From the NCBI GenBank assembly GCA_902777125.1, contig CACYSQ010000031.1, forward strand, positions 1 through 42,769: a stretch of 42,769 nt of DNA, given 5' to 3'. The position numbers and the translations under genes are program-made. Below the pieces are notes generated by a model that saw nothing but the letters and a program-made list of their open reading frames with translations, did no database searches and was not told where the DNA came from. How positions within the stretch are numbered: the first letter of the stretch is position 1; every line of letters starts with the position of its first letter. Below are positions 25,022 through 32,177 of this stretch, piece after piece. Source of the DNA: Ruminococcus flavefaciens (GTDB lineage: Bacteria; Bacillota; Clostridia; Oscillospirales; Ruminococcaceae).

Positions 25022-25930
25022 TTATTTTTCCTCGTTATTCTGTTCAGCGGCGATCTCAGTTACAGCTTCTTTGAGCTCATCGCCGGCGGTCTCAGCCTTT
25101 TCTTCGACTGCTTCCCTGGCCATATCTGCGGCAGCCTTGGCTCTTTCCTCAGCCTCAGCAACGGCAGCATCGGTTCTTTCCCCGGCTGATGCGCTGACTT
25201 CTTCGGCAGCTTCCTCAGCCTTTTCTGTAACGGTCTCCTTTGCCTCAGCAGCCTTTTCGGTCACGGTTTCCTTTGCCTCAGCGGCAGCCTCAGCTTCCTT
25301 TTTCTTCTGCTCAGCGAGGTATTCCTCGATAGCACGGCGCTTGATCTCCTCCTCATCAAGCTGCTCGGGAGCATCGTCCTTCTTTATCTCAACGAGGGTA
25401 GCGATGAACTTGTAGAGCTCGAACAGGAAGAATATCGCCATAGGTATGATTATGCACATGAAGAAGCCCTTTTTCGTTCTGAGGAAGTCAAGAGCCTTTC
25501 CGCAGCCTGCGAGCTTCTTTCCCGACCATTTACCGATAATATCGTTCGGTGAAGCGGGAGTATCGTCGTCGATGCCGTTGTTATTGTCGCCTCGGGTGGT
25601 GAAGCTTTCGAGCTGACACTGATCGTTGAGGTTGACCTTGACGATCCTATGGGTATTCTTGACTCTTTTGCCGTCGATGTGCGTCCAGTAGGTGATAACG
25701 TCGCCCTCCTTGAGGTCATTGACATCGTCTATTTCCTTGACTATGATAAGGTCGCCCTTTTTGAAGGTAGGACTCATTGAATTGGATTCAACGGTCATCG
25801 GCATAAAGCCCATGATGTTGGAAACACCGTTGTTTCTTTCTGCTGAGAATACTATCACTGTTACGAGAAGTGCCAACAGGAGGAACACCCATGCCAGAAT
25901 GTTTACTATGATCTTTACCGCTTTTTTCAT
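25022..25930 (-). CDS. SipW-like type I signal peptidase (S26B), with Ala/Glu coiled-coil tail (peptidase 1)
   Basis: 302 residues from ATG 25930 behind AAGGAG. Membrane helices lie at about 9-29 and 155-181. The catalytic Ser is 51 (ESNSMSP), His 94 (NTHRI) and Asp 115 (TRGDNN), the S26B/SipW pattern, so its likely clients are the TasA-like proteins of the divergent operon. After the second helix comes a cytoplasmic tail of 115 residues, first charged (PEQLDEEEIKRRAIEEYLAEQ), then almost only Ala, Glu, Lys and Thr with direct repeats of KETVTEKA. The tail resembles LEA-type helices. Its length is far beyond usual SipW. It may bind the AAA+ or the DUF2357-like protein. Confidence 0.88.
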   Translation of the reverse strand: MKKAVKIIVNILAWVFLLLALLVTVIVFSAERNNGVSNIMGFMPMTVESNSMSPTFKKGDLIIVKEIDDVNDLKEGDVITYWTHIDGKRVKNTHRIVKVNLNDQCQLESFTTRGDNNNGIDDDTPASPNDIIGKWSGKKLAGCGKALDFLRTKKGFFMCIIIPMAIFFLFELYKFIATLVEIKKDDAPEQLDEEEIKRRAIEEYLAEQKKKEAEAAAEAKETVTEKAAEAKETVTEKAEEAAEEVSASAGERTDAAVAEAEERAKAAADMAREAVEEKAETAGDELKEAVTEIAAEQNNEEK

Positions 25931-25949
25931 TTCCTTATTACTCCTTATA

Positions 25950-26747
25950 TCATGTTGATTCTGTTATCTTGAAATCCATACCGAGCTTGATAGTTCCGCC
26001 TATAATGTCGTCGATGCAGTCAGGGTCGTTGCCCTCAAGCCATATTACAATAGTATACTTGTCCTTGTCGTTGGGCTTGAAGCCTTCCTTGAAGGTCTGC
26101 ATGACCTTCGTAGATGAAGCGAACTCCTCATCGCAGTCGCTTTCCTTGCCTCCGCCGCTGGATTTCGTCTTTCCGTAGACCTTCTTTTCACCGTTGGTGT
26201 AAACTGCCACGCGCACCGCCTCGTCAACGTGCTTGGAAACGCTCTCGATAACGAGCTCACCCTCATACGAAATGGTATCGTCACCTGAATTGATAAGGTA
26301 GAAGGTGTAGGCGATGTAGTTCTCACCGTTGTGGCTGCCGTTTATCTTGTCGATATTCGGCGGAAGGTCCTCGCCGCTGATATTGGTCATATCATAGACA
26401 ATATCCGCATTGAGAACGGCATTGGTCTTGCTGTATTCAGGGGTCTCCGAAAGGGTGAGGCCCTGATTTATCATGTCGTATTTGTTTACCCTTACCGTAA
26501 AGCTTCCGAACTGGTCGTAGAAGTAGGATATCGCGTAAGCTACGGCAACGATAGCTATGAGCAGCACCACAAGGAGGCTCAGCACTCTCATTAAAACAAC
26601 ATACCGTTTGACCTCCTTGGCGGTTCGTCTTAATTCAAGAACGTCTCTCAGCCGGGCTTCGCCGTCGCGGGTGTCGGGGAGGGCGTTTTCGGGAGTCTGA
26701 TTTTCAGCAGCTTCCGGAGCGTTCTTCTTTTTCTTTTTACCGATCAA
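25950..26747 (-). CDS. Single-TM protein related to the TasA-like major subunit
   Basis: About 265 residues from TTG 26747, which has GGAG 8 bases upstream; the frame goes on to 26786 but with no ribosome site. A charged cytoplasmic head (KKKKKNAPEAA, then LRDVLELRRTAKEVKR) precedes one helix with VLSLLVVLLIAIVAVAYAIS. The outer domain of about 180 residues is beta-rich (IAYTFYLINSGDD, ELVIESVS). Near the C-terminus it has WLEGNDPDC, matching WYEGEDPNC in the protein at 27994-29004, and both end in a similar hydrophobic strand. It lies between the dead EAL gene and peptidase 1. It may be an uncleaved assembly base or minor subunit. Confidence 0.75.
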   Translation of the reverse strand: MIGKKKKKNAPEAAENQTPENALPDTRDGEARLRDVLELRRTAKEVKRYVVLMRVLSLLVVLLIAIVAVAYAISYFYDQFGSFTVRVNKYDMINQGLTLSETPEYSKTNAVLNADIVYDMTNISGEDLPPNIDKINGSHNGENYIAYTFYLINSGDDTISYEGELVIESVSKHVDEAVRVAVYTNGEKKVYGKTKSSGGGKESDCDEEFASSTKVMQTFKEGFKPNDKDKYTIVIWLEGNDPDCIDDIIGGTIKLGMDFKITEST

Positions 26748-26797
26748 ATCGCATTCTCCGTTCTGAAAATATCGTAATGCAGACAAATCGTCCGCGT

Positions 26798-27556
26798 TCA
26801 GTCGTTATCATTTCTGCGGCATATCCGCTTTTCCGTATCGTAATTTCCGGCGAGAGAGCCTGCACAGTAAGCGCATTCAAACGCATAGAACATTTCCGCC
26901 TGTTTGCTGTTGACGACACCGTCCGCGACAGGCTCACAGCCGAGGTCGCTTACGAAGCCGATGATCGACTTTACGGCATTGTCTGCGCGTTCATCCTTGC
27001 CTATGTGGTTGGCGACTTCGGGGCTCAGCATAACGTAATCGACCGGGAAATCGGCAAGCCTCATCATCGGGCAGACCTCACCGCCGAAGTCCTCGAGCAG
27101 GAAATGAAAGCCTCTGTTTCGCAGTTTTTCGATAGCCGAGGCAGCAGCCCCGTCCTTTTCGGCGAGGAGCTTCTCCGAGAGCTGGAAGCATATCCTGTGC
27201 GTAGGGACATCAAATTTCTCGCATTGCTCAATGAGCTTCATTTCGGCACGTTTTTCCTTCAGGAACCATACAGGCATATAGACCGACAGCCACCCGAAAG
27301 ACATCTCCTTTTCGATGAAACGTGCGCACGCTTCAAGAGCCTGCGTGAATTCGAGGGAGAAAAGGCTCAGGCATTGGGGCGACATCTCCGCTACCTCACG
27401 GTAGGTATCCGGCAGAAGAACGCCGAATTTCTCGGAATTGAGCCTTGTCTGGGTCTGGTAGAAAGCAGCTGTGCCGCTTGAAATTTCCTTGACAGCGCGG
27501 TAATAGAGCTCAACAGCGCGAACTCCTCCGGAATTATCGCTTATTTCCGCCTTCAA
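26798..27556 (-). CDS. Catalytically dead EAL-domain protein, first gene of the operon
   Basis: About 252 residues from TTG 27556, 8 bases after GGGGAGG; a GTG at 27565 overlaps that ribosome site. It is a stand-alone EAL-like fold with FYQTQT at the start, then FGVLLPDTYREVAEM with the whole EALLRW signature deleted. EDFGG replaces DDFGTG, DYVMLSPEV replaces the YxKID Lys segment, and VADGVV replaces AEGVE. The metal and catalytic residues are missing, so it cannot be a working phosphodiesterase; it may bind c-di-GMP or a protein partner. No membrane segment is seen. It is the promoter-proximal gene of the eight-gene minus operon. Confidence 0.85.
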   Translation of the reverse strand: MKAEISDNSGGVRAVELYYRAVKEISSGTAAFYQTQTRLNSEKFGVLLPDTYREVAEMSPQCLSLFSLEFTQALEACARFIEKEMSFGWLSVYMPVWFLKEKRAEMKLIEQCEKFDVPTHRICFQLSEKLLAEKDGAAASAIEKLRNRGFHFLLEDFGGEVCPMMRLADFPVDYVMLSPEVANHIGKDERADNAVKSIIGFVSDLGCEPVADGVVNSKQAEMFYAFECAYCAGSLAGNYDTEKRICRRNDND

Positions 27557-27594
27557 TGCAGCCACCTCCCCAAAGGTTATAATTTATCAATATA

Positions 27595-27623
27595 ATTATA
27601 TCACACCATTCCGGAAATGTCAA
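27595..27623 (-). promoter_or_regulatory. Promoter of the minus SipW/AAA operon
   Basis: On the minus strand, perfect TTGACA (27618-27623) and perfect TATAAT (27595-27600) with a 17-bp spacer. Transcription would start about 30 bases before TTG 27556. Confidence 0.92.
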
Positions 27624-27632
27624 CGGAAAAAG

Positions 27633-27650
27633 ACTTTATCCTGATAAAGT
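27633..27650. promoter_or_regulatory. Palindrome upstream of the minus promoter, possible operator
   Basis: ACTTTATC-CT-GATAAAGT is a perfect 8-bp inverted repeat, centred about 18 bp upstream of the minus -35 box. It has no terminator-like tail. It may bind a regulator. Confidence 0.45.
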
Positions 27651-27672
27651 GTGTCAAAAACAGACGCTTTTG

Positions 27673-27689
27673 TATACTATAATAGTATA
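27673..27689. promoter_or_regulatory. Palindrome TATACTAT-A-ATAGTATA in the divergent region
   Basis: A perfect 17-bp palindrome. It also contains a TATAAT on the plus strand (27678-27683), but with no matching -35 box at a good distance. It may be an operator or a weak promoter. Confidence 0.4.
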
Positions 27690-27868
27690 AAGGGAAGATT
27701 ATGAACGAGATATGAATAAGATTTGTACAAACCCAGACAAATATATACGCCGTGTATAACGCAAAAAATAATCTACAGGTTCAATAAGCAATTTTAGCAA
27801 AACGAAATGTCGCGTTTTGGTGGTTTCCACGATTTTTTGTAAAAATGGAAGTATTTTCTGAAAGTATA

Positions 27869-27897
27869 TTGACAAACCTGTCGAAACAGTGTATAAT
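27869..27897 (+). promoter_or_regulatory. Promoter of the plus structural operon
   Basis: Perfect TTGACA (27869-27874), a 17-bp spacer and perfect TATAAT (27892-27897). The leader before ATG 27994 is about 90 bases. Confidence 0.93.
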
Positions 27898-27938
27898 CTA
27901 AATATAAACAGAACGTAATATTTCAGACAACAAAATCC

Positions 27939-27966
27939 GAGCCACGGCGGCTCAGAAAACAAGCCG
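27939..27966 (+). ncRNA. Possible H-type pseudoknot in the leader of the major subunit gene
   Basis: GAGCC (27939-27943) pairs with GGCTC (27949-27953) around the loop ACGGC. The loop CGGC (27945-27948) can also pair with GCCG (27963-27966) after an A-rich linker. This topology resembles small pseudoknot riboswitches such as preQ1-I in shape only. No known ligand class is recognised. Confidence 0.35.
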
Positions 27967-27993
27967 AAATCTTTAATGAAGGGGTAATGATTT

Positions 27994-29004
27994 ATGAAAA
28001 CTAACAAGAAAAAGAGCTCAACCGCGAGAAAGTTATTGCCTGCTGTCGCTATGCTGGCTGTTTCGGCTGTTTCTCTCTCCTCCGCTACATATGCTTGGTT
28101 TACCATGAATAGAGAGGTAAGCGTAACCAATATGACTGTGAAGGCACAGTCTGAAGGAGGCTTGCTCATTTCCGAGACCGCAGGTCACACAGCAGATGAT
28201 CAGTGGGATGATGTAGCTACTGCAAATAGTCTTCCGACCGGTGTTGTATTACTTCCTACCTCATCGTCCGATACGAAAGCATGGTATCACGCTAACAGCA
28301 AATCTGCTAATGATGAGGCCGGTGCAGCTGCAGATAAAATTGATTCGAATAACAGTGGCTATACATCTCTTTCCTTGATTACAACAGGAGCGACAACTGC
28401 CGCTAGCGCAGGCACAAGTGCAGCAAATGCAATCTATTATGTCGATGGCGATAGTACATCTGGTTATTCTGCTTCTGGCGATTCAGCGTACTATGTAAAG
28501 TATACTTACTATCTTAAGACATCTAACGAAAACGGTGTTACAGGTATGGGATTAGATGCTAACAAACAATGCTTGTCTATAAAGAATGTAACGGTTAGTG
28601 GTAATACGAACTCTGCTGTTCTTGACAAGTCACTCAGAGTAGGTGTGGCTATCGGAGGAAAGTTCTATATCTTTGCTCCTCTTTATACAGGTGCTGATGC
28701 TGCTAATACACCTGCTGACTACTATGTATTTGACGGTAGCGAGGGAGATAGTAACATTCAGATTACTCCTATCCCTGCAAATGGCGTTGCCTACACAGAT
28801 GTAGCATCTTTGAATGGTGTAACAACAGATGATCCTCTTCAGGCAGATGTTTATCTGTGGTATGAAGGTGAAGATCCCAACTGCAAGTCTGAGAATATTA
28901 CTGCTAACCTTGATCAGCTTGTTGTAGGTCTTAAGTTTGAACTTGCAACAAATTCTGGTGCTAAGTCTCTTCCGGCAAATAATGCAAAGGTGACAACATC
29001 TTAA
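27994..29004 (+). CDS. TasA/CalY-like SipW-dependent surface protein, predicted major subunit
   Basis: 336 residues from ATG 27994 behind AAGGGG. The basic N-terminus (KTNKKKSSTARK), a hydrophobic segment and SSATYAWFTMNREVS are typical of SipW-processed signals, with cleavage expected near ATYA or just before. The mature part is rich in Ser, Thr, Ala and Gly, with few charges and many beta strands. WYEGEDPNC (about 289-297) is shared with the minus-operon membrane protein at 25950, and MTVKAQSEGG resembles MGVKAKGLP in the next gene. It has no membrane helix besides the signal. A hairpin after the gene could raise its level over the later genes, as for a major fibre subunit. Confidence 0.8.
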   Translation: MKTNKKKSSTARKLLPAVAMLAVSAVSLSSATYAWFTMNREVSVTNMTVKAQSEGGLLISETAGHTADDQWDDVATANSLPTGVVLLPTSSSDTKAWYHANSKSANDEAGAAADKIDSNNSGYTSLSLITTGATTAASAGTSAANAIYYVDGDSTSGYSASGDSAYYVKYTYYLKTSNENGVTGMGLDANKQCLSIKNVTVSGNTNSAVLDKSLRVGVAIGGKFYIFAPLYTGADAANTPADYYVFDGSEGDSNIQITPIPANGVAYTDVASLNGVTTDDPLQADVYLWYEGEDPNCKSENITANLDQLVVGLKFELATNSGAKSLPANNAKVTTS

Positions 29005-29055
29005 ATAAAGCGTTTATTTATCAACAAAAATTAACTTTTTCATTCATTCCTCCCC

Positions 29056-29079
29056 GCCGGGCTCTTATGCCCGGCAGTT
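29056..29079 (+). terminator. Attenuator or terminator after the major subunit gene
   Basis: GCCGGGC (29056-29062), loop TCTTAT, GCCCGGC (29069-29075), then AGTTTT. The short U-tract suggests partial read-through. Confidence 0.75.
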
Positions 29080-29166
29080 TTCATTCTCCGGAAAAATCGG
29101 TTATAAAATTGCCGTTTTCTACTCTCCGTCAATTTGTTACAAACTGTGAAAATTCTGCGAAAACTC

Positions 29167-29195
29167 TTGATTTTATAGCTTTTTTATGATATAAT
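29167..29195 (+). promoter_or_regulatory. Internal promoter before the minor subunit genes
   Basis: TTGATT (29167-29172) and perfect TATAAT (29190-29195) with a 17-bp spacer. Its start site would lie near 29201, which rules out a GTG at 29201 as the start of the next gene. Confidence 0.8.
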
Positions 29196-29254
29196 ATACT
29201 GTGAATAGATATACACTTTTTCTCCGCTCTGTAAACTCCCCGGAGGTGAGGCTA

Positions 29255-30202
29255 ATGAAAAATCTGATACGCAGGCGCAGGCGAGCCTCCGGTGATACCG
29301 AGAACCGCGATAAGCGCCGCGCCGCCCTTCTGAAACTCGGCGCACTGCTCGTTTTCTGCGTCATAGTCATCGTTATCGGTTCAATAGCGTGGTTTGCCAT
29401 GAATAAGGAAAATAGTGCGGGTGGTATGGGAGTGAAAGCAAAAGGCTTACCATATATAATTGAAACAAGGAGTGGATCAGGCTATTATTCAAATATTTAT
29501 AACAGCTTGAATTCTGATGCTGCTGAATGGAAAATCAGTTCAGCTCACAACTTCGATAATCATAGCAGTGCGATAGAGGAAAATGAGGAAGAACCCGCAC
29601 TTGAGCCCGGAGATCATGGAAGCCTTGAATTCCGCATTAACCCAATTAATTCAGACTCTTTGACTGTTGACTGCCTGTTTGATATCAAAGCATATTCAGC
29701 AACGGAGACTGAAGATGAACATGGCGTTACAACAACAACCTTGACGGAGATTAATGACAGTTCTTTAGTTGGCTATATTTCTGCTCACGTTATGCTTTTT
29801 ACGAACTATGATCCTCAAACCGGAAAATACTCCGGACTCATAGATAATGATAACGTATCACTTGAAAGATTGCTGGAAGATCAGGTGTACAGAAAAGGTG
29901 AAAGTACATATACTACAATCTATTGGTACTGGCCAGAGCATCTGAGCGATCTGACAGATAGAGATAATACGATATACGCTCCGAGTGAGCACGAAAATGT
30001 AATTGATTATATTGCAAGAAACAGAAATGGCTTCTTTAAGGATTGCAATGATAGTGAATCGAAGGTCCGGACTGACCTTACAAACTTATATACAACATAT
30101 TCAAATCAGATATATAATCACTATAATTTACGGTTTGATAATGCTGATCTTGACATAGGAAATAATATTTCTTATATTGTTTTGTCTATGCAGATAAAGT
30201 GA
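29255..30202 (+). CDS. TasA-like minor surface protein with N-terminal membrane segment
   Basis: 315 residues from ATG 29255 behind GGAGGTGAG. A very basic head (IRRRRRASGD, RDKRR) precedes a strong hydrophobic helix (about 24-44) and GSIAWFAMNKENS, which matches AWFTMNREVS in the preceding gene. MGVKAKGLPYIIET then parallels MTVKAQSEGGLLISE. The outer part is acidic and Tyr-rich, with SLEFRINPINSDSLTVD and YTTIYWYWPEH, and ends IVLSMQIK. It is likely a SipW client, or stays membrane-tethered if uncut. The gene is the first after the internal promoter and is 31 bases before the next start. Confidence 0.75.
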   Translation: MKNLIRRRRRASGDTENRDKRRAALLKLGALLVFCVIVIVIGSIAWFAMNKENSAGGMGVKAKGLPYIIETRSGSGYYSNIYNSLNSDAAEWKISSAHNFDNHSSAIEENEEEPALEPGDHGSLEFRINPINSDSLTVDCLFDIKAYSATETEDEHGVTTTTLTEINDSSLVGYISAHVMLFTNYDPQTGKYSGLIDNDNVSLERLLEDQVYRKGESTYTTIYWYWPEHLSDLTDRDNTIYAPSEHENVIDYIARNRNGFFKDCNDSESKVRTDLTNLYTTYSNQIYNHYNLRFDNADLDIGNNISYIVLSMQIK

Positions 30203-30233
30203 GAATTATACGGAATTTATGGAGGTGATGGCT

Positions 30234-31058
30234 ATGAAAAGAATAATGGAATACTTTAAGAAGCTGTCACTTGCTGTAAAAATACAGATCGCGCTCGCAT
30301 TGCTCTGTACCATGATCATTCCGGTTTATGCGTGGCTTTCTTATCAGGATAAGATTGAGGCGATGAGTAAAATTAAGGAACCGCCTTCTATTAATCTTGC
30401 TTCTGGCGGTGATGATCCTGCGCTTTTTATTAATCTTGAAAATATAGACGTTTCAAAATCAACTGAGAAATATTTTGTTTTCTCGGTTGAGCCCGGCAAA
30501 TATTCAGCATATGACATTCAGCTTTCGCATACGACAAATATTCCTTTTACCTATGAACTTTATCGTATAGTAGAGGTCGAGAATGAAGGAGAAGACACGA
30601 TAGAGTATACCGATCATACAAGGAATGTTGATGCAGAAACGGGACTTGAAGTTGAAACGAAGCTTTATTACAGGATTATGACGAATAAAAATGACAATGT
30701 TACTGTAAACGGAAAGCTAAACCTTGTGGATATCAATCCTGATACATCTGATACCAGAATACTTGGAAATGAGGCTGCGCTTGCTGCTAATCGCAAAAAC
30801 TACAGTGCATCAGATGATGTAAACAAATATGTTAAGCCCCTTTACAGTATTGTACGAAAGATCCCTCAGCTTAATCAGAACGAAGACGGAAGCAAGGACA
30901 GAGACTATTTTGCAATCAAGCTTACCTGGCAGATAAATTCTAATCTTTCTGAGGGGGATACCGGATATTGGGATTATGCTGCCAATAACAAGGAAACAGA
31001 TATAATCTATATCTCGGCAAAGCAGAATACATATACTGAGGATACTCCTTCTCCATAA
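30234..31058 (+). CDS. TasA-like minor surface protein with SipW-type signal
   Basis: 274 residues from ATG 30234, 8 bases after GGAGG; an upstream ATG at 30219 overlaps that site. The signal has KLSLAVKIQIALALLCTMIIPVYAWLSY; VYAW matches the cut region of the other members. The mature part contains AYDIQLSHTTNIPFTYELYRI and SEGDTGYWDY, and closes with ETDIIYISAKQNT, an ending known from TasA/CalY-type proteins. It has no further membrane helix. It may cap, anchor or link the major fibre. It is followed 26 bases later by the next gene. Confidence 0.75.
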   Translation: MKRIMEYFKKLSLAVKIQIALALLCTMIIPVYAWLSYQDKIEAMSKIKEPPSINLASGGDDPALFINLENIDVSKSTEKYFVFSVEPGKYSAYDIQLSHTTNIPFTYELYRIVEVENEGEDTIEYTDHTRNVDAETGLEVETKLYYRIMTNKNDNVTVNGKLNLVDINPDTSDTRILGNEAALAANRKNYSASDDVNKYVKPLYSIVRKIPQLNQNEDGSKDRDYFAIKLTWQINSNLSEGDTGYWDYAANNKETDIIYISAKQNTYTEDTPSP

Positions 31059-31084
31059 ATAGGATAGAAAACGAGGTGAGACTG

Positions 31085-32125
31085 ATGAAAGCACAATTAA
31101 AGAAAATGAGTAAATATCCTGTTACGATCTGGATGCTTGTATCGGTCTTCACACTTTGTGCTGTGATGATGGGTTATTCAGCATATAATGGTACGGTTGA
31201 TGTTAAGCGAGTTATTTCAACTCAGGCTTCAAGCACCTTTTCTTTTTCATCGAACTATATGGAAAGCGGAAGTCTTACATTAAAAAATCTCCGTACTACA
31301 GCAGAAGGCAATTTTATCTGTAATGTTACAGTTTGTAATTATGATCAGCTTGACCCCTCCAGCCCTGCACACGCTTTGATTACATACGATTTTAAGGCGG
31401 AATTGGTTAAATACGATTTGGAAAATAAACAATATGTATTAGTGCCGAATATTCAAATGAATGATGAGAACAACGCCAAAACTTTCTATGTTAAAAAAGT
31501 GATGGATAACAACGAAGCGATAACCACAGATACGGAACACAGCATCAATACTTCGGGTTTTACTTATACTTACCTAAGTGAAACACTGACCGGCGGAACG
31601 TCTTATAAAGACTCTTTTGATATATGCTTTGACAGTACCGAAGTTGAAAAAGCTATTCCTGAACTATTTATCAGGGTTACTGCTACGCCGACCGAGGAAA
31701 GCATTCGTATGAACAGCGGAGTTCCCCCGATGCTTTCAAGTGTTATCAGTATTTCAAAGGGCCGAACAGTTGAAACAGGCTGGCATGGTGCTCTTGATGA
31801 ATCCAGCACCAGTGACTATGACGGGTATAATCTGATTGTCGAAGGTTCGGGTTCCGGAACTATCGACATTCGCTGGGATAGCAGAGAGTTCACTATTAAT
31901 CCTGCATTTCTGACGAATAACAGCAGCAAACTGACTTCTGTAGCTGACGCTCCTCTTGAAGGCTGGAAGAAAGTTACTCTTACAGTGAATTCAACAGAAG
32001 AAAACAGATATGTAATCCAGTTCTATAAGCAAAAGACGAACGTTAGTTACACGGGCAACAATTTCCCGAGCAAATATATAGTTTGTGAGAATTATATTGC
32101 CACTGTGAACACGGCGACACCTTAA
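31085..32125 (+). CDS. Secreted or membrane-tethered beta-rich protein of the structural operon
   Basis: 346 residues from ATG 31085, 6 bases after GAGGTG. A Lys-rich head and one hydrophobic segment (TIWMLVSVFTLCAVMMGYSAY, residues about 14-34) are followed by an extended beta-rich part: FSSNYMESGSLTLKNL, a segment with CNVTVCNYD that may hold a disulfide, and SGSGTIDIRWDSREF. It ends YIVCENYIATVNTATP. Sequence similarity to the previous three genes is weaker and rests mostly on position, size and signal type. It is 52 bases before the giant gene. Confidence 0.7.
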   Translation: MKAQLKKMSKYPVTIWMLVSVFTLCAVMMGYSAYNGTVDVKRVISTQASSTFSFSSNYMESGSLTLKNLRTTAEGNFICNVTVCNYDQLDPSSPAHALITYDFKAELVKYDLENKQYVLVPNIQMNDENNAKTFYVKKVMDNNEAITTDTEHSINTSGFTYTYLSETLTGGTSYKDSFDICFDSTEVEKAIPELFIRVTATPTEESIRMNSGVPPMLSSVISISKGRTVETGWHGALDESSTSDYDGYNLIVEGSGSGTIDIRWDSREFTINPAFLTNNSSKLTSVADAPLEGWKKVTLTVNSTEENRYVIQFYKQKTNVSYTGNNFPSKYIVCENYIATVNTATP

Positions 32126-32177
32126 AGACTATCTTCTTTGGGCGCTTTGTTTGTTTTATTGAATGAAGGTGATATGA

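Larger units (their letters stand above)
27557..27993. other. Divergent control region between the two operons
   Basis: 437 bases without a gene. It holds one consensus promoter facing each way (27595-27623 minus; 27869-27897 plus), two palindromes between them (27633-27650 and 27673-27689), and a possible pseudoknot in the plus leader (27939-27966). The minus-strand frame through here reads across the promoters and is not taken as a gene. Confidence 0.8.

Noticed and set aside
26777-27481. A 234-codon plus-strand frame opposite the dead EAL gene
   Set aside because: The minus strand carries a recognisable EAL-like fold in an operon; the plus frame has no ribosome site or promoter.
27898-27993. 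A c-di-GMP (GEMM) riboswitch before the structural operon
   Set aside because: The leader is too short and lacks the GEMM consensus; only a small possible pseudoknot is visible.
27699-28169. A 156-codon minus-strand frame across the divergent region
   Set aside because: It runs through the plus promoter, leader and signal peptide codons, and its sequence is the antisense of those.
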